Source: an uncultured Clostridia bacterium (GTDB lineage: Bacteria > Bacillota > Clostridia > Oscillospirales > CAG-272). Taken from it: a stretch of DNA of 37,133 bases. The position numbers were made by a program, and so were the translations under genes. The stretch is taken from positions 1 through 37,133 of the forward strand of contig CALXUY010000091.1 of assembly GCA_944391805.1 (NCBI GenBank). Reading direction: 5' to 3'. Positions 1 to 7,612 of the stretch are shown here, piece after piece (the first letter of the stretch is position 1; the number at the start of each line of letters is the position of its first letter). The notes under the pieces were generated by a model that made no database searches, was not told the origin of the DNA, and saw only the letters and a program-made list of their open reading frames with translations.

Positions 1-60
1 AATAGACTTGAGCATCTTATTGTACCACATTAGGAGATTTTTTGGTATAACCTTTGTTGC

Positions 61-90
61 CCACCCGCATAGCGGGTGGTTGTCTGTTTC
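61..90 (+). terminator. Hairpin, possible terminator of an upstream gene
   Basis: CCACCCGC and GCGGGTGG pair around a 3-nt loop (61-79), followed on the plus strand by a T-rich stretch (ttgtctgttt). It would end transcription arriving from outside the window on the left. No gene is visible in 1-60. The T tract is interrupted, so this is only moderately supported. Confidence 0.4.
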
Positions 91-123
91 GCGCGCCTCA
101 CCGCGCTCAACTGCCTAAAGGCA

Positions 124-173
124 TTAAAACAAATCCGAACCGGTTTCGATTGACGAACCAGTTCGGATTTGTT
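124..173 (-). terminator. Rho-independent terminator of tRNA-Glu
   Basis: Read on the minus strand, an 18-bp stem (arms 156-173 and 128-145, one G-T type mismatch) encloses a ~10-nt loop and is followed by TTTTAATG. It starts a few bases after the encoded CCA of the tRNA, which fits a dedicated terminator for that gene. Confidence 0.8.
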
Positions 174-178
174 GCAGT

Positions 179-253
179 TGGTGACCCCTACGGGAATCGA
201 ACCCATGCCTTCGCCGTGAGAGGGCGACGTCTTAGCCGCTTGACTAAGGGGCC
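179..253 (-). tRNA. tRNA-Glu (anticodon CTC)
   Basis: The minus strand reads as a complete 75-nt tRNA with encoded CCA (complement at 179-181). The acceptor arms GGCCCCT and AGGGGTC pair, the T-arm has GGGTTCGATTCCC, and the anticodon loop reads CCTCTCACG, placing CTC at the anticodon. The sequence closely follows the glutamate tRNA pattern, and CTC reads GAG codons. An isoacceptor with TTC is expected elsewhere in the genome. The gene is transcribed alone, with its own promoter and terminator. Confidence 0.92.
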
Positions 254-270
254 ATTGCGCTGACTGATAT

Positions 271-299
271 ATTATAGCATATTCTTCTGGAAATTGCAA
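271..299 (-). promoter_or_regulatory. Promoter of tRNA-Glu
   Basis: On the minus strand, TTGCAA (-35, 294-299) and TATAAT (-10, 271-276) are separated by exactly 17 bp. Transcription would start about 10-15 nt before the tRNA 5' end at 253. Confidence 0.85.
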
Positions 300-427
300 G
301 AGGTTTTTCAAAAAAAATTGCGAAAAATCGAAAAATCTTTCATAGTGCTCTCGGGAAGGGAGGCCTGGCGGCGTGGCGCCTGTTCCGGCGGCCGCCGGTT
401 GCCATGCCGAAAATTTTGCGGATGGTA

Positions 428-456
428 TTGCATCCTCCGCCGATTCGTGGTATAAT
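428..456 (+). promoter_or_regulatory. Promoter of the AraC-type regulator
   Basis: TTGCAT (428-433) and TATAAT (451-456) with a 17-bp spacer. Transcription from about 463 excludes the upstream in-frame ATG at 404 and supports the start at 500. The spacer between the divergent tRNA-Glu promoter and this one (about 300-428) shows no gene. Confidence 0.75.
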
Positions 457-499
457 AAAAACAATGGAGAAAACCCGGGAAAAGGGGGACATTTTTCAG

Positions 500-1384
500 A
501 TGCAGAAAACCAATCCGAACAATCGCTGGCGGCACATCATTCCGGTGCTGAAGAAAGAAAAGCTGATGATGGAGGAGCACCGTGACATGGAGGTTGTGGC
601 CATGCACGACCATGAGTTCCTCGAGCTGACCTACATCCTGCGGGGCACCGCGGAGCACACACTGGACGGGCAGACCACCATGCTGGGGCCAGGGGATTAT
701 CTGATTGTGGACTACGGCAGCCGGCACAGCTACTGCAACCGGGACGGGAGGGGCTACGACAACATCGATTGCCTCTTTTTGCCCGAGCTGCTCGATCCGG
801 TCCTCAAGGGAACCAAAAGCCTGCGCGCGCTGCTGGAGCACTATCTGCTGCACTTCAATATGCAGGCATTGGTGCAGAACCCGGCGCGCATGGTATTTCA
901 CGACGCGGACGGTCGGATTCTGGAGCTGATGGAACGGATGAAGGAGGAAATTGAAAACCGGAATGCCGGCTATACCGAGTTTCTGCGATGCTATCTGGTT
1001 GAAATCCTGCTCCTGACCATGCGCCGTCTGGACGATGCGCAGGCAGCGGCGGCGGGACAGGACATCTGCGGTTTTCTCACCGAGTATGTGCGGCAGCACT
1101 ACATGGAGCCGCTGACGCTGCAGGAGCTGGCCCGGAGGCTCAACTACAGTCTCCCCTATGTCAGCAAAAAGTTCAAGGACGGCACCGGGGTTTCGTTTAT
1201 GACCTACCTTCAGAATTACCGGGTGATGGAGGGCTGTCGTCTGCTCTCGGGCTCCAACCGGACACTGGAGGAAATTACCCGCATGGTGGGGTATCAGGAC
1301 GTCAAATTTTTCTCGTCGCTGGTCAAGCGGAACACCGGCCTGTCTCCGCGCAGCTTCCGCCGCAGGCACGAGAGCGATCTTTGA
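500..1384 (+). CDS. AraC/XylS-family transcriptional regulator
   Basis: A 294-residue protein with the two-domain layout of AraC-type regulators. The N-terminal ~130 residues form a cupin-like ligand-sensing fold (VVAMHDHEFLELTYILRG, then LGPGDYLIVDYG). The C-terminal ~100 residues carry two helix-turn-helix motifs: LTLQELARRLNYSLPYVSKK, and TLEEITRMVGYQDVKFFSSL ending in GLSPRSFRRR, the usual AraC signature region. I chose ATG 500 because it lies downstream of the promoter and has a GGGGG-type SD about 10 nt away; ATG 464 would be leaderless. A GNAT gene follows 18 bp downstream and is probably co-transcribed. The ligand is unknown; such cupin-AraC proteins often respond to sugars. Confidence 0.88.
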   Translation: MQKTNPNNRWRHIIPVLKKEKLMMEEHRDMEVVAMHDHEFLELTYILRGTAEHTLDGQTTMLGPGDYLIVDYGSRHSYCNRDGRGYDNIDCLFLPELLDPVLKGTKSLRALLEHYLLHFNMQALVQNPARMVFHDADGRILELMERMKEEIENRNAGYTEFLRCYLVEILLLTMRRLDDAQAAAAGQDICGFLTEYVRQHYMEPLTLQELARRLNYSLPYVSKKFKDGTGVSFMTYLQNYRVMEGCRLLSGSNRTLEEITRMVGYQDVKFFSSLVKRNTGLSPRSFRRRHESDL

Positions 1385-1402
1385 GAGGAGGGGAACCGGG
1401 CG

Positions 1403-2197
1403 ATGGCTGTCAAACGGATCCACCCGCAGAACGCGCAGGCGCTGTTTGCGGGCTGGGAGGAGACTATGATTTTCTCCTGTCTCGAGGGAAGAATGGGGGA
1501 GATTTATGCCGATCGGGAGACCGATCCGTCCGGCGCGGCGGCTCTGCTGGGGGATTTTGGCTTTTTTGCCGGCCGCCCTTCGGAGGAGCTGCTTCGGGCA
1601 GCCGTTGCGCGCCGGACAGTGATTCTGGTTCCGCAGAACCGGGAATGGCTGCGGACGATGGATGCGGTTTTGGGAACGCAGGCGACTCGTGCGGAGCGAT
1701 ATGCCATCCGCAAGGAACCGGATGTGTTTGACCGTGCGCTCCTGCTCCGGGCAGTGCGGTCTTTGCCGGCGGGGTATGCCATTCACCCCATTGGAGAGGC
1801 ACTGTATTGGCGCTGCCTTTCCCAGCCATGGAGTCGGGATCTGGTGGCGCAGTACCGGGACGCGGCCGATTATGCACGGAACGGGCTGGGCTTTGCCGTG
1901 CTTCGGGAAGGGCAGCTTGTGGCGGGCGCCTCTTCCTATTCCTCCTATTCGGCGGGCATTGAGATTGAAATCGACACCCGGGCCGATTCCCGCCGCCGCG
2001 GTCTTGCATATGCCTGCGGTGCGGCGCTGATTCTCGCGTGTCTGGACCGCGGACTCTATCCGAGCTGGGACGCCGCCAATCTGCCGTCGGTCGCGCTGGC
2101 CGAAAAGCTCGGCTATCACCGCGGAGACCCATATCCGGTATTTTTGCTGGAAAAGGCCTTGGAGGGGAAAAGACCTTGGAGGGAGGGCACCTCTTGA
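1403..2197 (+). CDS. GNAT-family acetyltransferase
   Basis: A 264-residue protein resembling the stand-alone GNAT_acetyltran group (two-part proteins with the acetyl-CoA fold in the C-terminal half). The C-terminal half shows the expected order: LREGQLVAGASSYSSY (beta strands), IEIEIDTRADSRRRGLAYA (the R-R-x-G-L-A acetyl-CoA loop) and SWDAANLPSVALAEKLGYH (motif B). The substrate cannot be told. SD is gaggaggg upstream of ATG 1403, 18 bp after the AraC stop. Odd feature: the last ~12 codons (LEGKRPWREGTS) and the stop codon lie inside a palindromic repeat element, so the natural C-terminus has probably been replaced by repeat-derived sequence. Confidence 0.8.
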   Translation: MAVKRIHPQNAQALFAGWEETMIFSCLEGRMGEIYADRETDPSGAAALLGDFGFFAGRPSEELLRAAVARRTVILVPQNREWLRTMDAVLGTQATRAERYAIRKEPDVFDRALLLRAVRSLPAGYAIHPIGEALYWRCLSQPWSRDLVAQYRDAADYARNGLGFAVLREGQLVAGASSYSSYSAGIEIEIDTRADSRRRGLAYACGAALILACLDRGLYPSWDAANLPSVALAEKLGYHRGDPYPVFLLEKALEGKRPWREGTS

Positions 2198-2309
2198 AAG
2201 AGGCGCCCTCCCTCCAAGCCTCCCACCTCCGAGAACTTTTCCCGGCGCATGCTCCGGTTTTTGCAGCTTGGTATAAAATTCGGCTGTGACGGAGCATGCG
2301 CCGGGAAAG
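2155..2309 (+). repeat. Palindromic repeat element, copy 1
   Basis: The order is: a short unit CCTTGGAGGGGAAAAGA; a long near-perfect hairpin (2175-2218, arms CTTGGAGGGAGGGC and GCCCTCCCTCCAAG); a spacer CCTCCCACCTCCGAGAAC; and a second hairpin with arms TTTCCCGGCGCATGCTCCG (2238-2256) and CGGAGCATGCGCCGGGAAA (2290-2308) around a 33-nt loop. The same order occurs on the opposite strand at 2724-2912. The stop codon of the GNAT gene (2195-2197) sits in the loop of the first hairpin, which may also help end that transcript although no clear T tract follows. Confidence 0.85.
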
Positions 2310-2723
2310 TCTCTTTCGGAGCACGGCTTTTGGTTTGCCGTTGGTGACGAACAAATATCCTTGATTGGTTCAGACGGCACATTTGAATCGGGAAACGAAC
2401 GGACATGCCGCTAGTGCGGATGCCTGTTTGTTATTGACGGTTCCAATAAAACAGTGGTTGGTTCTATCAAGGGAGCGGTAGACAGAGTGGAGCCGCAATC
2501 AAAAGGGCGAGTTTTACGCAAGTCCATTTGAAACAAGACAGCCCTCGGAATGCCCGTTGCTGAAGCAAAAGCATAATGACCGGTTCACATGCAGCGGTGC
2601 ATGTGGATTTCGATGCCTCTTTCATGGGATAAGGCAACAGCGCGCAGAAAAAAGCGAAGCATTGAGGCCAGCTATTCACTCCCCATCCGCCGTGCGCTGC
2701 CAGCCGCCTATCCCGAACGGGAA
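2310..2723. other. Non-coding stretch between inverted repeat copies
   Basis: About 410 bp between the two repeat copies. No reading frame with a convincing start, SD and composition was found on either strand. A short open stretch around 2337-2412 (reading ...EQISLIGSDGTFESG...) looks like a possible remnant but is too short to identify. Confidence 0.4.
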
Positions 2724-2912
2724 TTTCCCCGCCGATGTCCCGACCCTCGCACTGCTATACGGAAGCCGGCCGACGGGGGCATCGGCGGGGAAAAAGTTCT
2801 CGGAGGAGGGAGGCTTGGAGGGAGGGCGGCCTCTTTCAAGAGGCGCCCTCCCTCCAAGGTCTTTTTCCCTCCAAGGTCTTTTTCCCTCCAAGATCTTTCC
2901 CTCTCTCACGAG
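2724..2912 (-). repeat. Palindromic repeat element, copy 2 (inverted)
   Basis: On the minus strand the order matches copy 1: tandem units of CTTGGAGGGAAAAAGAC (about three, 2855-2907), the long hairpin (2814-2858), a spacer CCTCCCTCCTCCGAGAAC, and a second hairpin (arms 2774-2793 and 2724-2742). The second hairpin differs from copy 1 at several stem positions on both arms, so pairing is kept. It abuts the stop codon of rpe and may act as the end of that operon. Confidence 0.85.
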
Positions 2913-3584
2913 CTATCCCTGAAACGGGTGCTCCTCGGCCGTGGCTCTCATTGCCGAGATCACCGAGCGGGGGCGTTTGGCCTGAAAAATCGAGGAGCCT
3001 GCCACAATGATATTGGCTCCGGCCGACGTCGCAAGCCCCACGTTGTCCGGCTTCAGACCGCCGTCCACCTCAATATCCAGCTTCAGCTTTTTGGACTCTA
3101 CATGCCGGCGGATTACCCGCACCTTGTCCAGTGTTTCGGGGATCAGCGCCTGACCCCCAAAGCCGGGAACCACGGTCATGACCAGCGCCATATCGATTTC
3201 GGGAAGATAGGGAATGATTCTTTCCACCGGAGTGGCCGGGGAAATGGCCAGTCCGCAGCGCACCTCCATATCGCGGATGCTCCGGATTACGGGCAGGGGA
3301 TCCGCACAGCTTTCCAGATGGATTGTGATGATGTCCGCTCCGGCCTTCACAAAATCCCGGATGTAGCGGATGGGGTCGTTGATCATCAGGTGCACGTCAA
3401 AAATCAGCTTGCTGCGGTGGCGCAGCGCCGCAATCACGGGGGCGCCAAAGCTGATGTTCGGTACAAAAGCACCGTCCATCACGTCGAGATGCAGGTAGTT
3501 GGCGCCGGCGTCGGTCACGCGCTTGACGCAGCTTTCGAGATTGGCAAAATCCGCGGCTAATAAAGAAGGCGCAATGTAAATCAT
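2913..3584 (-). CDS. rpe: Ribulose-phosphate 3-epimerase
   Basis: A 223-residue TIM-barrel enzyme that interconverts D-ribulose 5-phosphate and D-xylulose 5-phosphate in the cytosolic pentose phosphate pathway. Family motifs are in place: IAPSLLAADFANL at the N-terminus, HLDVMDGAFVPNISFG, FDVHLMI (metal-binding His/Asp positions), VMTVVPGFGGQ, DGGLKPDN and NIIVAGSSIFQ (phosphate-binding loops). Length is normal. The start has SD gtgaggt 7-8 nt upstream. It is the last gene of the minus-strand run tsaE-tsaB-rpiB-ispD-ispF-rpe, after a 161-bp gap from ispF, and shares the pentose-phosphate theme with rpiB. Some family members act on allulose 6-phosphate; nothing here suggests that. Confidence 0.95.
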   Translation of the reverse strand: MIYIAPSLLAADFANLESCVKRVTDAGANYLHLDVMDGAFVPNISFGAPVIAALRHRSKLIFDVHLMINDPIRYIRDFVKAGADIITIHLESCADPLPVIRSIRDMEVRCGLAISPATPVERIIPYLPEIDMALVMTVVPGFGGQALIPETLDKVRVIRRHVESKKLKLDIEVDGGLKPDNVGLATSAGANIIVAGSSIFQAKRPRSVISAMRATAEEHPFQG

Positions 3585-3745
3585 AGCTGAACCTCACTCA
3601 AAAAAATGGATGACAGGGGCTGCCGATTTTTGTCAAAAAAGCGGAGCCGGGCATATCCTGTGAAGGAAAGCGCGCATACGGGAACCCGGAAGGGAAGCGG
3701 AACACAAAGGATGTGGGGAGTATCGATCCGGGAGCTGTATGCTTT

Positions 3746-4240
3746 TCATATTTGCCCATCGGCGCGGCAGAGCAGGCAGACCGCGTGAGCGGCGATGCCC
3801 AGCTTTTCCCCGGTAAATCCGAGATGCTCCTCGGTGGTGGCCTTGACACTGACGCAGTCCTCCGGAATGCCAAGACAGAACGCGAGCTTTTTCCGCATTG
3901 CGGGGATGTGCGGCGCGAGCTTTGGCGCCTGGGCAAGGATGGTCGCGTCGATGTTCCCGATCTGCCAGCCTTCCGCGCGGACGCGGGCGGCAACCTCGCG
4001 GGCCAGCGCAAGGCTGTCGGCTCCCGCGTAGGCGGGGTCGGTATCCGGGAACAGCTTGCCGATGTCTCCCAGCGCGAGCGCACCCAGCAGCGCGTCCATC
4101 ACCGCGTGGGTGAGCACGTCGGCGTCCGAGTGCCCCAGCAGCCCGGTTTCGTGCGGAATGTCCACTCCGCCGAGAATCAGCTTCCGCCCGGCTGTCAGCC
4201 GGTGCACGTCATAGCCGTGACCAATGCGCCATGGAATCAT
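3746..4240 (-). CDS. ispF: 2-C-methyl-D-erythritol 2,4-cyclodiphosphate synthase
   Basis: A 164-residue enzyme converting CDP-methylerythritol 2-phosphate to the cyclic diphosphate, the fifth step of the MEP isoprenoid pathway. Diagnostic motifs are GHGYDVHRL (metal-ligand Asp and His), [32 protein letters not shown], and [12 protein letters not shown] near the end. The start at 4240 begins right at the conserved N-terminus ([11 protein letters not shown]) and overlaps the ispD stop by four bases (ATGA), indicating translational coupling. The frame stays open upstream inside ispD, but that extension is only antisense-like Arg/Ala-rich sequence and was rejected. Confidence 0.96.
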   Translation of the reverse strand: MIPWRIGHGYDVHRLTAGRKLILGGVDIPHETGLLGHSDADVLTHAVMDALLGALALGDIGKLFPDTDPAYAGADSLALAREVAARVRAEGWQIGNIDATILAQAPKLAPHIPAMRKKLAFCLGIPEDCVSVKATTEEHLGFTGEKLGIAAHAVCLLCRADGQI

Positions 4241-4998
4241 GATTCCTCCTCCGCTTCGGCAACACGCAGGGCAAGAATGGCCGTAGCCAGTCGCAGATCC
4301 TCGGGCGTGGTGATTTTGATGTTTTCCTTGCTGCATTCCACAAGCTGCACGCGCTGACCGATGCGCTCGACCATTGCGTTGTCGTCGGTGGCGTCCCAGC
4401 CGTCCCGTTCGGCGCGCTGCAGAGCGGCGGCATAGAGCGCGACATGAAAGACCTGCGGCGTCTGTGCCTCCCACAGGTTTTCACGGTTCACGGTACCGGT
4501 GACCGAGCCTTTTTTGTTGGTGCGCTTTATGGTGCCCACCACGCGCTGCGCGGCGCTGGCCGCGCGGCACCGGTAGGCCTCGGTGCAAACCTCCTCAATC
4601 TCGGTCGGGGTGGTCAGGCAGCGCGCACCGTCCGCAACGGCAACATAGCGGATGTCGGGGCCGATTTTGGCGAATGCCCGGGCGGCCGACTCCTGCCGGC
4701 TTTTGCCGCCGGTCACCACATGGCGCAGCTTGGTGATGCCGTATTCCTTGCGGATTGCGGCAATCCGGTCAAAATCCTCGCGGCGCGCCGCAACAATGAT
4801 TTCGCTGACGGACGGCGTGGCCTGATAGGCCAGAAGGGTGTGCGCCAGAACCGGGATGCCGCATAGCTCGATGAACTGCTTGGACACATCCCCCCCCATG
4901 CGGGTGGAGCTTCCGGCGGCAAGAACGATGGCCGCCGTCGCCTCGCGGGGCTTGGGGGAGAGGAGAATACTTGCGATTCGTTTGGTGAGACTGCGCAT
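4237..4998 (-). CDS. ispD: 2-C-methyl-D-erythritol 4-phosphate cytidylyltransferase
   Basis: A 253-residue nucleotidyltransferase making CDP-methylerythritol in the MEP pathway. It has the glycine-rich CTP loop [15 protein letters not shown] followed by KQF, then [23 protein letters not shown] (the usual DGAR region), EAQTPQVF, and DDNAMVE...[16 protein letters not shown] near the end, all as in IspD. About 20 residues precede the first conserved strand ([20 protein letters not shown]), a modest extension. SD aaagga lies 12 nt before ATG 4998. Coupled to ispF by a 4-bp overlap; rpiB ends 47 bp upstream. Confidence 0.95.
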   Translation of the reverse strand: MRSLTKRIASILLSPKPREATAAIVLAAGSSTRMGGDVSKQFIELCGIPVLAHTLLAYQATPSVSEIIVAARREDFDRIAAIRKEYGITKLRHVVTGGKSRQESAARAFAKIGPDIRYVAVADGARCLTTPTEIEEVCTEAYRCRAASAAQRVVGTIKRTNKKGSVTGTVNRENLWEAQTPQVFHVALYAAALQRAERDGWDATDDNAMVERIGQRVQLVECSKENIKITTPEDLRLATAILALRVAEAEEES

Positions 4999-5045
4999 GA
5001 TCGGAGATCGTCCTTTCGTGTGGATTCTGCTGCCTGTCTGTATAT

Positions 5046-5504
5046 TCAGTGCTGGCTTTGCTCAATTGCGGCAATCATGTCGATCCGGCGCTGGTGCTTG
5101 CCGCCTTCAAACCCGGCTTCGAGAAAGGCGTCCACCAAGTCGCAGGCCAGCCCCTCTCCCACCACGCGCTCTCCGATGCACAGCACGTTGGCGTTGTTGT
5201 GCAGGCGGGTCAGGCGCGCGCTGAAGGTGTCCGAGCAGGCTGCCGCGCGGATGCCGCGGTGCTTGTTGGCGGCAATGGACATGCCGATGCCGGTGCCGCA
5301 GACCAGAATGCCCAGCTCGGTGACCCCCTCCTGAATGTTTTTGCACACCGCGTGCGCGAACTCCGGATAGTCGCAGCTTTCGGTGGAGTGGGTCCCCACA
5401 TCAACGGTGTCCACGCCGCATTCCCTGAGGTGGACGATAATTTTGCATTTGAGCGTATAGCCCGCATGGTCGGAGCCAATGGTAACGCAGGTCGGTTTGT
5501 TCAT
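5046..5504 (-). CDS. rpiB: Ribose-5-phosphate isomerase B
   Basis: A 152-residue RpiB/LacA-type sugar phosphate isomerase interconverting ribose 5-phosphate and ribulose 5-phosphate. Motifs seen are TIGSDHAGYTLK, VDVGTH, CDYPEFAHAVC, the catalytic-Cys loop GILVCGTGIGMSIAANKH, GIRAAACSD and HNNANVLCIGERV. The start at 5504 has SD aaggaag; the longer open frame to 5579 lacks an SD and family similarity. It sits 55 bp after tsaB and 47 bp before ispD, all on the minus strand. Together with rpe two genes downstream it supplies the non-oxidative pentose phosphate branch. Confidence 0.95.
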   Translation of the reverse strand: MNKPTCVTIGSDHAGYTLKCKIIVHLRECGVDTVDVGTHSTESCDYPEFAHAVCKNIQEGVTELGILVCGTGIGMSIAANKHRGIRAAACSDTFSARLTRLHNNANVLCIGERVVGEGLACDLVDAFLEAGFEGGKHQRRIDMIAAIEQSQH

Positions 5505-5559
5505 CAGAGGTGCTTCCTTTCGGTTGAATTGCTTGTTTGGTCGGGGGAGGGAATTCCGG

Positions 5560-6303
5560 TCAGCGGGAATGCATCCCATGCGCGTCAGTCGCCTGCGCGG
5601 CCTGTTCCCGCGCCATTCTCTCGCGCTCGGCCTGGCAGGGGCGGAGATAGATGGGCTTCAGCTCTGCGTCGGTGGTTCGTACCCCCGCACGGTAGGCGGC
5701 CAGCGCCGCGCGCGCGACCGATGCCGCGCTCTGCCAGCGCAGCCGATCCGGGGTGTTCCCGATCGGATGGTGCAGCCCGGCTGCGCAGAGCTCGTACCCG
5801 TCTCCGCAAAGGTAAACCGGCTCGTCGTAGCGCTTCAGAATGGCGTCCAGCTCGGAGATCGGAATGGCCGAGTCCGGCATCAGCCGCTCGGGCGTGAGCT
5901 GCGTGTCGGTCGCTGCCCGTCCGCGGAAGAGCGCCGTGTATACCTGCCCGCGGCGGGCGTTCATTGCGGGGCAGATCAGGCCGCCGGGAATCGGCAGATT
6001 GCAGGCCAGCGCCTCGAGTGTGGAAACGCCGATGCAGGGCTTTCCCGAGCCGAAGGCAAGTCCCTTTGCGGTCGCTACGCCGATCCGGACTCCGGTAAAG
6101 GAACCGGGGCCGGCCGAAACCGCGAACAGATCGATGTCGGCCGCGGTCAGCCCCAGCGAGCCGAGCAGTGCCTCGGCCATCGGCAGCAGGGTTTCGCTGT
6201 GCGTATGACCGTTATTCAATAGGGTTTCTCCCAGCAGGTGCTCGTCCTCGCAGACGGCGGCCGATGCCGTGAGCGCCGCGCTTTCCAGCGCCAGAATCTT
6301 CAT
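5560..6303 (-). CDS. tsaB: tRNA threonylcarbamoyladenosine biosynthesis protein TsaB
   Basis: A 247-residue ASKHA-fold protein, the non-catalytic partner of TsaD in the complex that transfers threonylcarbamoyl to A37 of ANN-reading tRNAs. The N-terminus MKILALESAALTASAAV and the motif VSAGPGSFTGVRIGVATAKG are typical of TsaB, as is CPAMNARRGQVYTALF. Start ATG 6303 overlaps the tsaE stop by four bases (ATGA). The C-terminal third after about residue 180 is Ala/Arg-rich and less conserved, which is usual. The pairing with tsaE is the common bacterial arrangement; tsaC and tsaD are not in the window. Confidence 0.94.
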   Translation of the reverse strand: MKILALESAALTASAAVCEDEHLLGETLLNNGHTHSETLLPMAEALLGSLGLTAADIDLFAVSAGPGSFTGVRIGVATAKGLAFGSGKPCIGVSTLEALACNLPIPGGLICPAMNARRGQVYTALFRGRAATDTQLTPERLMPDSAIPISELDAILKRYDEPVYLCGDGYELCAAGLHHPIGNTPDRLRWQSAASVARAALAAYRAGVRTTDAELKPIYLRPCQAERERMAREQAAQATDAHGMHSR

Positions 6304-6761
6304 AACCTTGCTTCTCCGATCTGTTCTATGGTGATCCGGCGGCTGTCGGGCTGCCCGGGCCTGTCCTTTTCGATGCAGACCCGGACGTAAGCATCCGGCA
6401 GGGCATAGGGGATGTTCTCGCTCCACTCCACAAGGCAGATGCCGGGGCGGGTGAGGTAATCGTCAAAGCCGACCGATGCCAGATCGTCTTCTCCCGTGAT
6501 GCGGTACATATCAAAGTGAAACACCGGCCGCGGGCTGGCGGGGTATTCGTTGACCAGCGAGAAGGTAGGCGAGCGAACCCGTGTGTGCGGCGCGATGACC
6601 GAAACAAACCCCCGCACAAAGGCGGTTTTTCCCGCGCCGAGGTCGCCGCAGAGCGCCACAAAGGGAGGCATGGAAGCGTCTGCACACATTCTGCGCGCCA
6701 GCGCGGCTCCGCAAGCCTCGGTTTCTTCGGCGGTGTGGGTTTGCTCGGTCAACAGCCGCAT
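6300..6761 (-). CDS. tsaE: tRNA threonylcarbamoyladenosine biosynthesis ATPase TsaE
   Basis: A 153-residue P-loop ATPase that drives turnover of the TsaBDE t6A complex. The Walker A loop LCGDLGAGKTAFVRG is at about residues 38-52, followed by the family motif VRSPTFSLVNEY, FHFDMYRI (Walker B-like), and LVEWSENI. SD ggagg lies about 9 nt upstream of ATG 6761. It is the first gene after a strong promoter and therefore leads the six-gene operon down to rpe. Confidence 0.95.
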   Translation of the reverse strand: MRLLTEQTHTAEETEACGAALARRMCADASMPPFVALCGDLGAGKTAFVRGFVSVIAPHTRVRSPTFSLVNEYPASPRPVFHFDMYRITGEDDLASVGFDDYLTRPGICLVEWSENIPYALPDAYVRVCIEKDRPGQPDSRRITIEQIGEARL

Positions 6762-6801
6762 GTTTTCAGGCCTCCGTTCCAGTCAAAATATTCCTGCTTA
6801 C

Positions 6802-6830
6802 AGTATACCATAAAATGAGGCATTTGTAAA
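6802..6830 (-). promoter_or_regulatory. Promoter of the tsaE-tsaB-rpiB-ispD-ispF-rpe operon
   Basis: On the minus strand, TTTACA (-35, 6825-6830) and TATACT (-10, 6802-6807) with a 17-bp spacer, about 40 bp upstream of the tsaE start. Confidence 0.75.
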
Positions 6831-6897
6831 GTGTTTTTTGATTTTTACCGCAGTCCGGCGGCCGGTGCCCGTCGGTTAACCGGGGCAGGGGACAGCG

Positions 6898-7164
6898 TCA
6901 GCCCCGCGGCGGTTTGGAGCCGGCGTCCGTGTCTGCTCCGTCCTCTGCCTTGCGGTCGGGTTTGCGCAGGGTATTCAGGGGATACCGGCTGCCGTCGGGA
7001 TCCTGAATGACCGTGTGATCGAGCATCGACTGAAATTGTGCCCGGAATTCGCGCAGGTATTCCTCACGCAGCGCCTTCTGTTCGGCTGCCTCCTCGGGGG
7101 TGAGGGGGCCTTGCTTTGCTTTTCTGGCCAGCGCATTGATACGTTCAATTTGATCTTTTTTCAT
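6898..7164 (-). CDS. DUF896 family protein (YnzC-like)
   Basis: An 88-residue protein. The first ~55 residues match the DUF896 pattern: MKKDQIERINALARKAKQG, LTPEEAAEQKALREEYL, then REFRAQF, two helices forming a hairpin. The rest (DGSRYPLNTLRKPDRK and a polar Gly/Asp/Lys tail) is longer than in the shortest members. The function of the family is not established; a Bacillus member lies next to the SOS cell-division inhibitor gene, but nothing here links this copy to SOS. SD ggagag precedes ATG 7164. It lies downstream of rpmB on the same strand, separated by a hairpin, so it may be read by leak-through. Confidence 0.85.
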   Translation of the reverse strand: MKKDQIERINALARKAKQGPLTPEEAAEQKALREEYLREFRAQFQSMLDHTVIQDPDGSRYPLNTLRKPDRKAEDGADTDAGSKPPRG

Positions 7165-7200
7165 AGACTCTCCATGCCGTGCGGCGGTGATTGAAACGGG

Positions 7201-7237
7201 AAAAGAAATGGCAGACACCGTTGGATGTGTCCGCCAT
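7201..7237 (-). terminator. Terminator after rpmB
   Basis: On the minus strand, ATGGCGGACAC and GGTGTCTGCCAT form a stem with a short loop, followed by TTCTTTT. It lies between rpmB and the DUF896 gene. Confidence 0.6.
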
Positions 7238-7272
7238 ACTCTCTATTTGCACAATGCTTGCAAAATCAGCGA

Positions 7273-7443
7273 TCAAGCCTTTTTCATGGTGCGCAGGCAA
7301 CGGGAACAAACGTTGATGGATTTGCTGCCTTCCACTCTGATTTTGCGAATGTTGGGCTTCCATGCTCTGTTGGTTTTCCGGTGGGAGTGAGAAACGTTCT
7401 GGCCGAACACAACGCCCTTGCCGCAGATACAGCACTTTGCCAT
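7273..7443 (-). CDS. rpmB: 50S ribosomal protein L28 (zinc-ribbon form)
   Basis: A 56-residue protein reading [20 protein letters not shown] at the start and [13 protein letters not shown] at the end. The two CxxC-type pairs (CCIC and CSRC) mark the zinc-binding (C+) form of L28. The region [18 protein letters not shown] is the conserved rRNA-contacting part. SD aggaggt is 7 nt upstream. Its own consensus promoter and downstream terminator make it a monocistronic ribosomal gene, as is common in Firmicutes. Zinc-free paralogues of L28 exist in some bacteria; none is in the window. Confidence 0.95.
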   Translation of the reverse strand: MAKCCICGKGVVFGQNVSHSHRKTNRAWKPNIRKIRVEGSKSINVCSRCLRTMKKA

Positions 7444-7519
7444 TTTTGACACCTCCTACATTTAACGCTTCACCGTAACTCGCATCGTACGGGGCAGAAA
7501 ATACTGTACAACATTGCTC

Positions 7520-7548
7520 ATTATACCATAAATCAGAAAGAATTGCAA
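7520..7548 (-). promoter_or_regulatory. Promoter of rpmB
   Basis: On the minus strand, TTGCAA (7543-7548) and TATAAT (7520-7525) with a 17-bp spacer; it leaves a ~65-nt 5' leader before the L28 start. Confidence 0.85.
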
Positions 7549-7612
7549 GTGTTTTTTCAAACTTTTCCGGAGAATAAATGATTTTTTTCGCAAAAAATCC
7601 GAGATTTCCGGT

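Noticed and set aside
404..499. N-terminal extension of the AraC-type regulator
   Set aside because: Lies upstream of or inside the promoter whose -10 is at 451-456, so it would not be transcribed.
308..2380. Minus-strand open frame of 690 codons opposite the AraC and GNAT genes
   Set aside because: GC-rich antisense shadow: Arg/Pro/His-rich, no domain, no SD, and it crosses two well-supported plus-strand genes and a repeat.
4241..4474. 78-codon N-terminal extension of ispF
   Set aside because: Overlaps ispD out of frame, has no IspF similarity, and the ATGA-coupled start at 4240 begins exactly at the conserved N-terminus.
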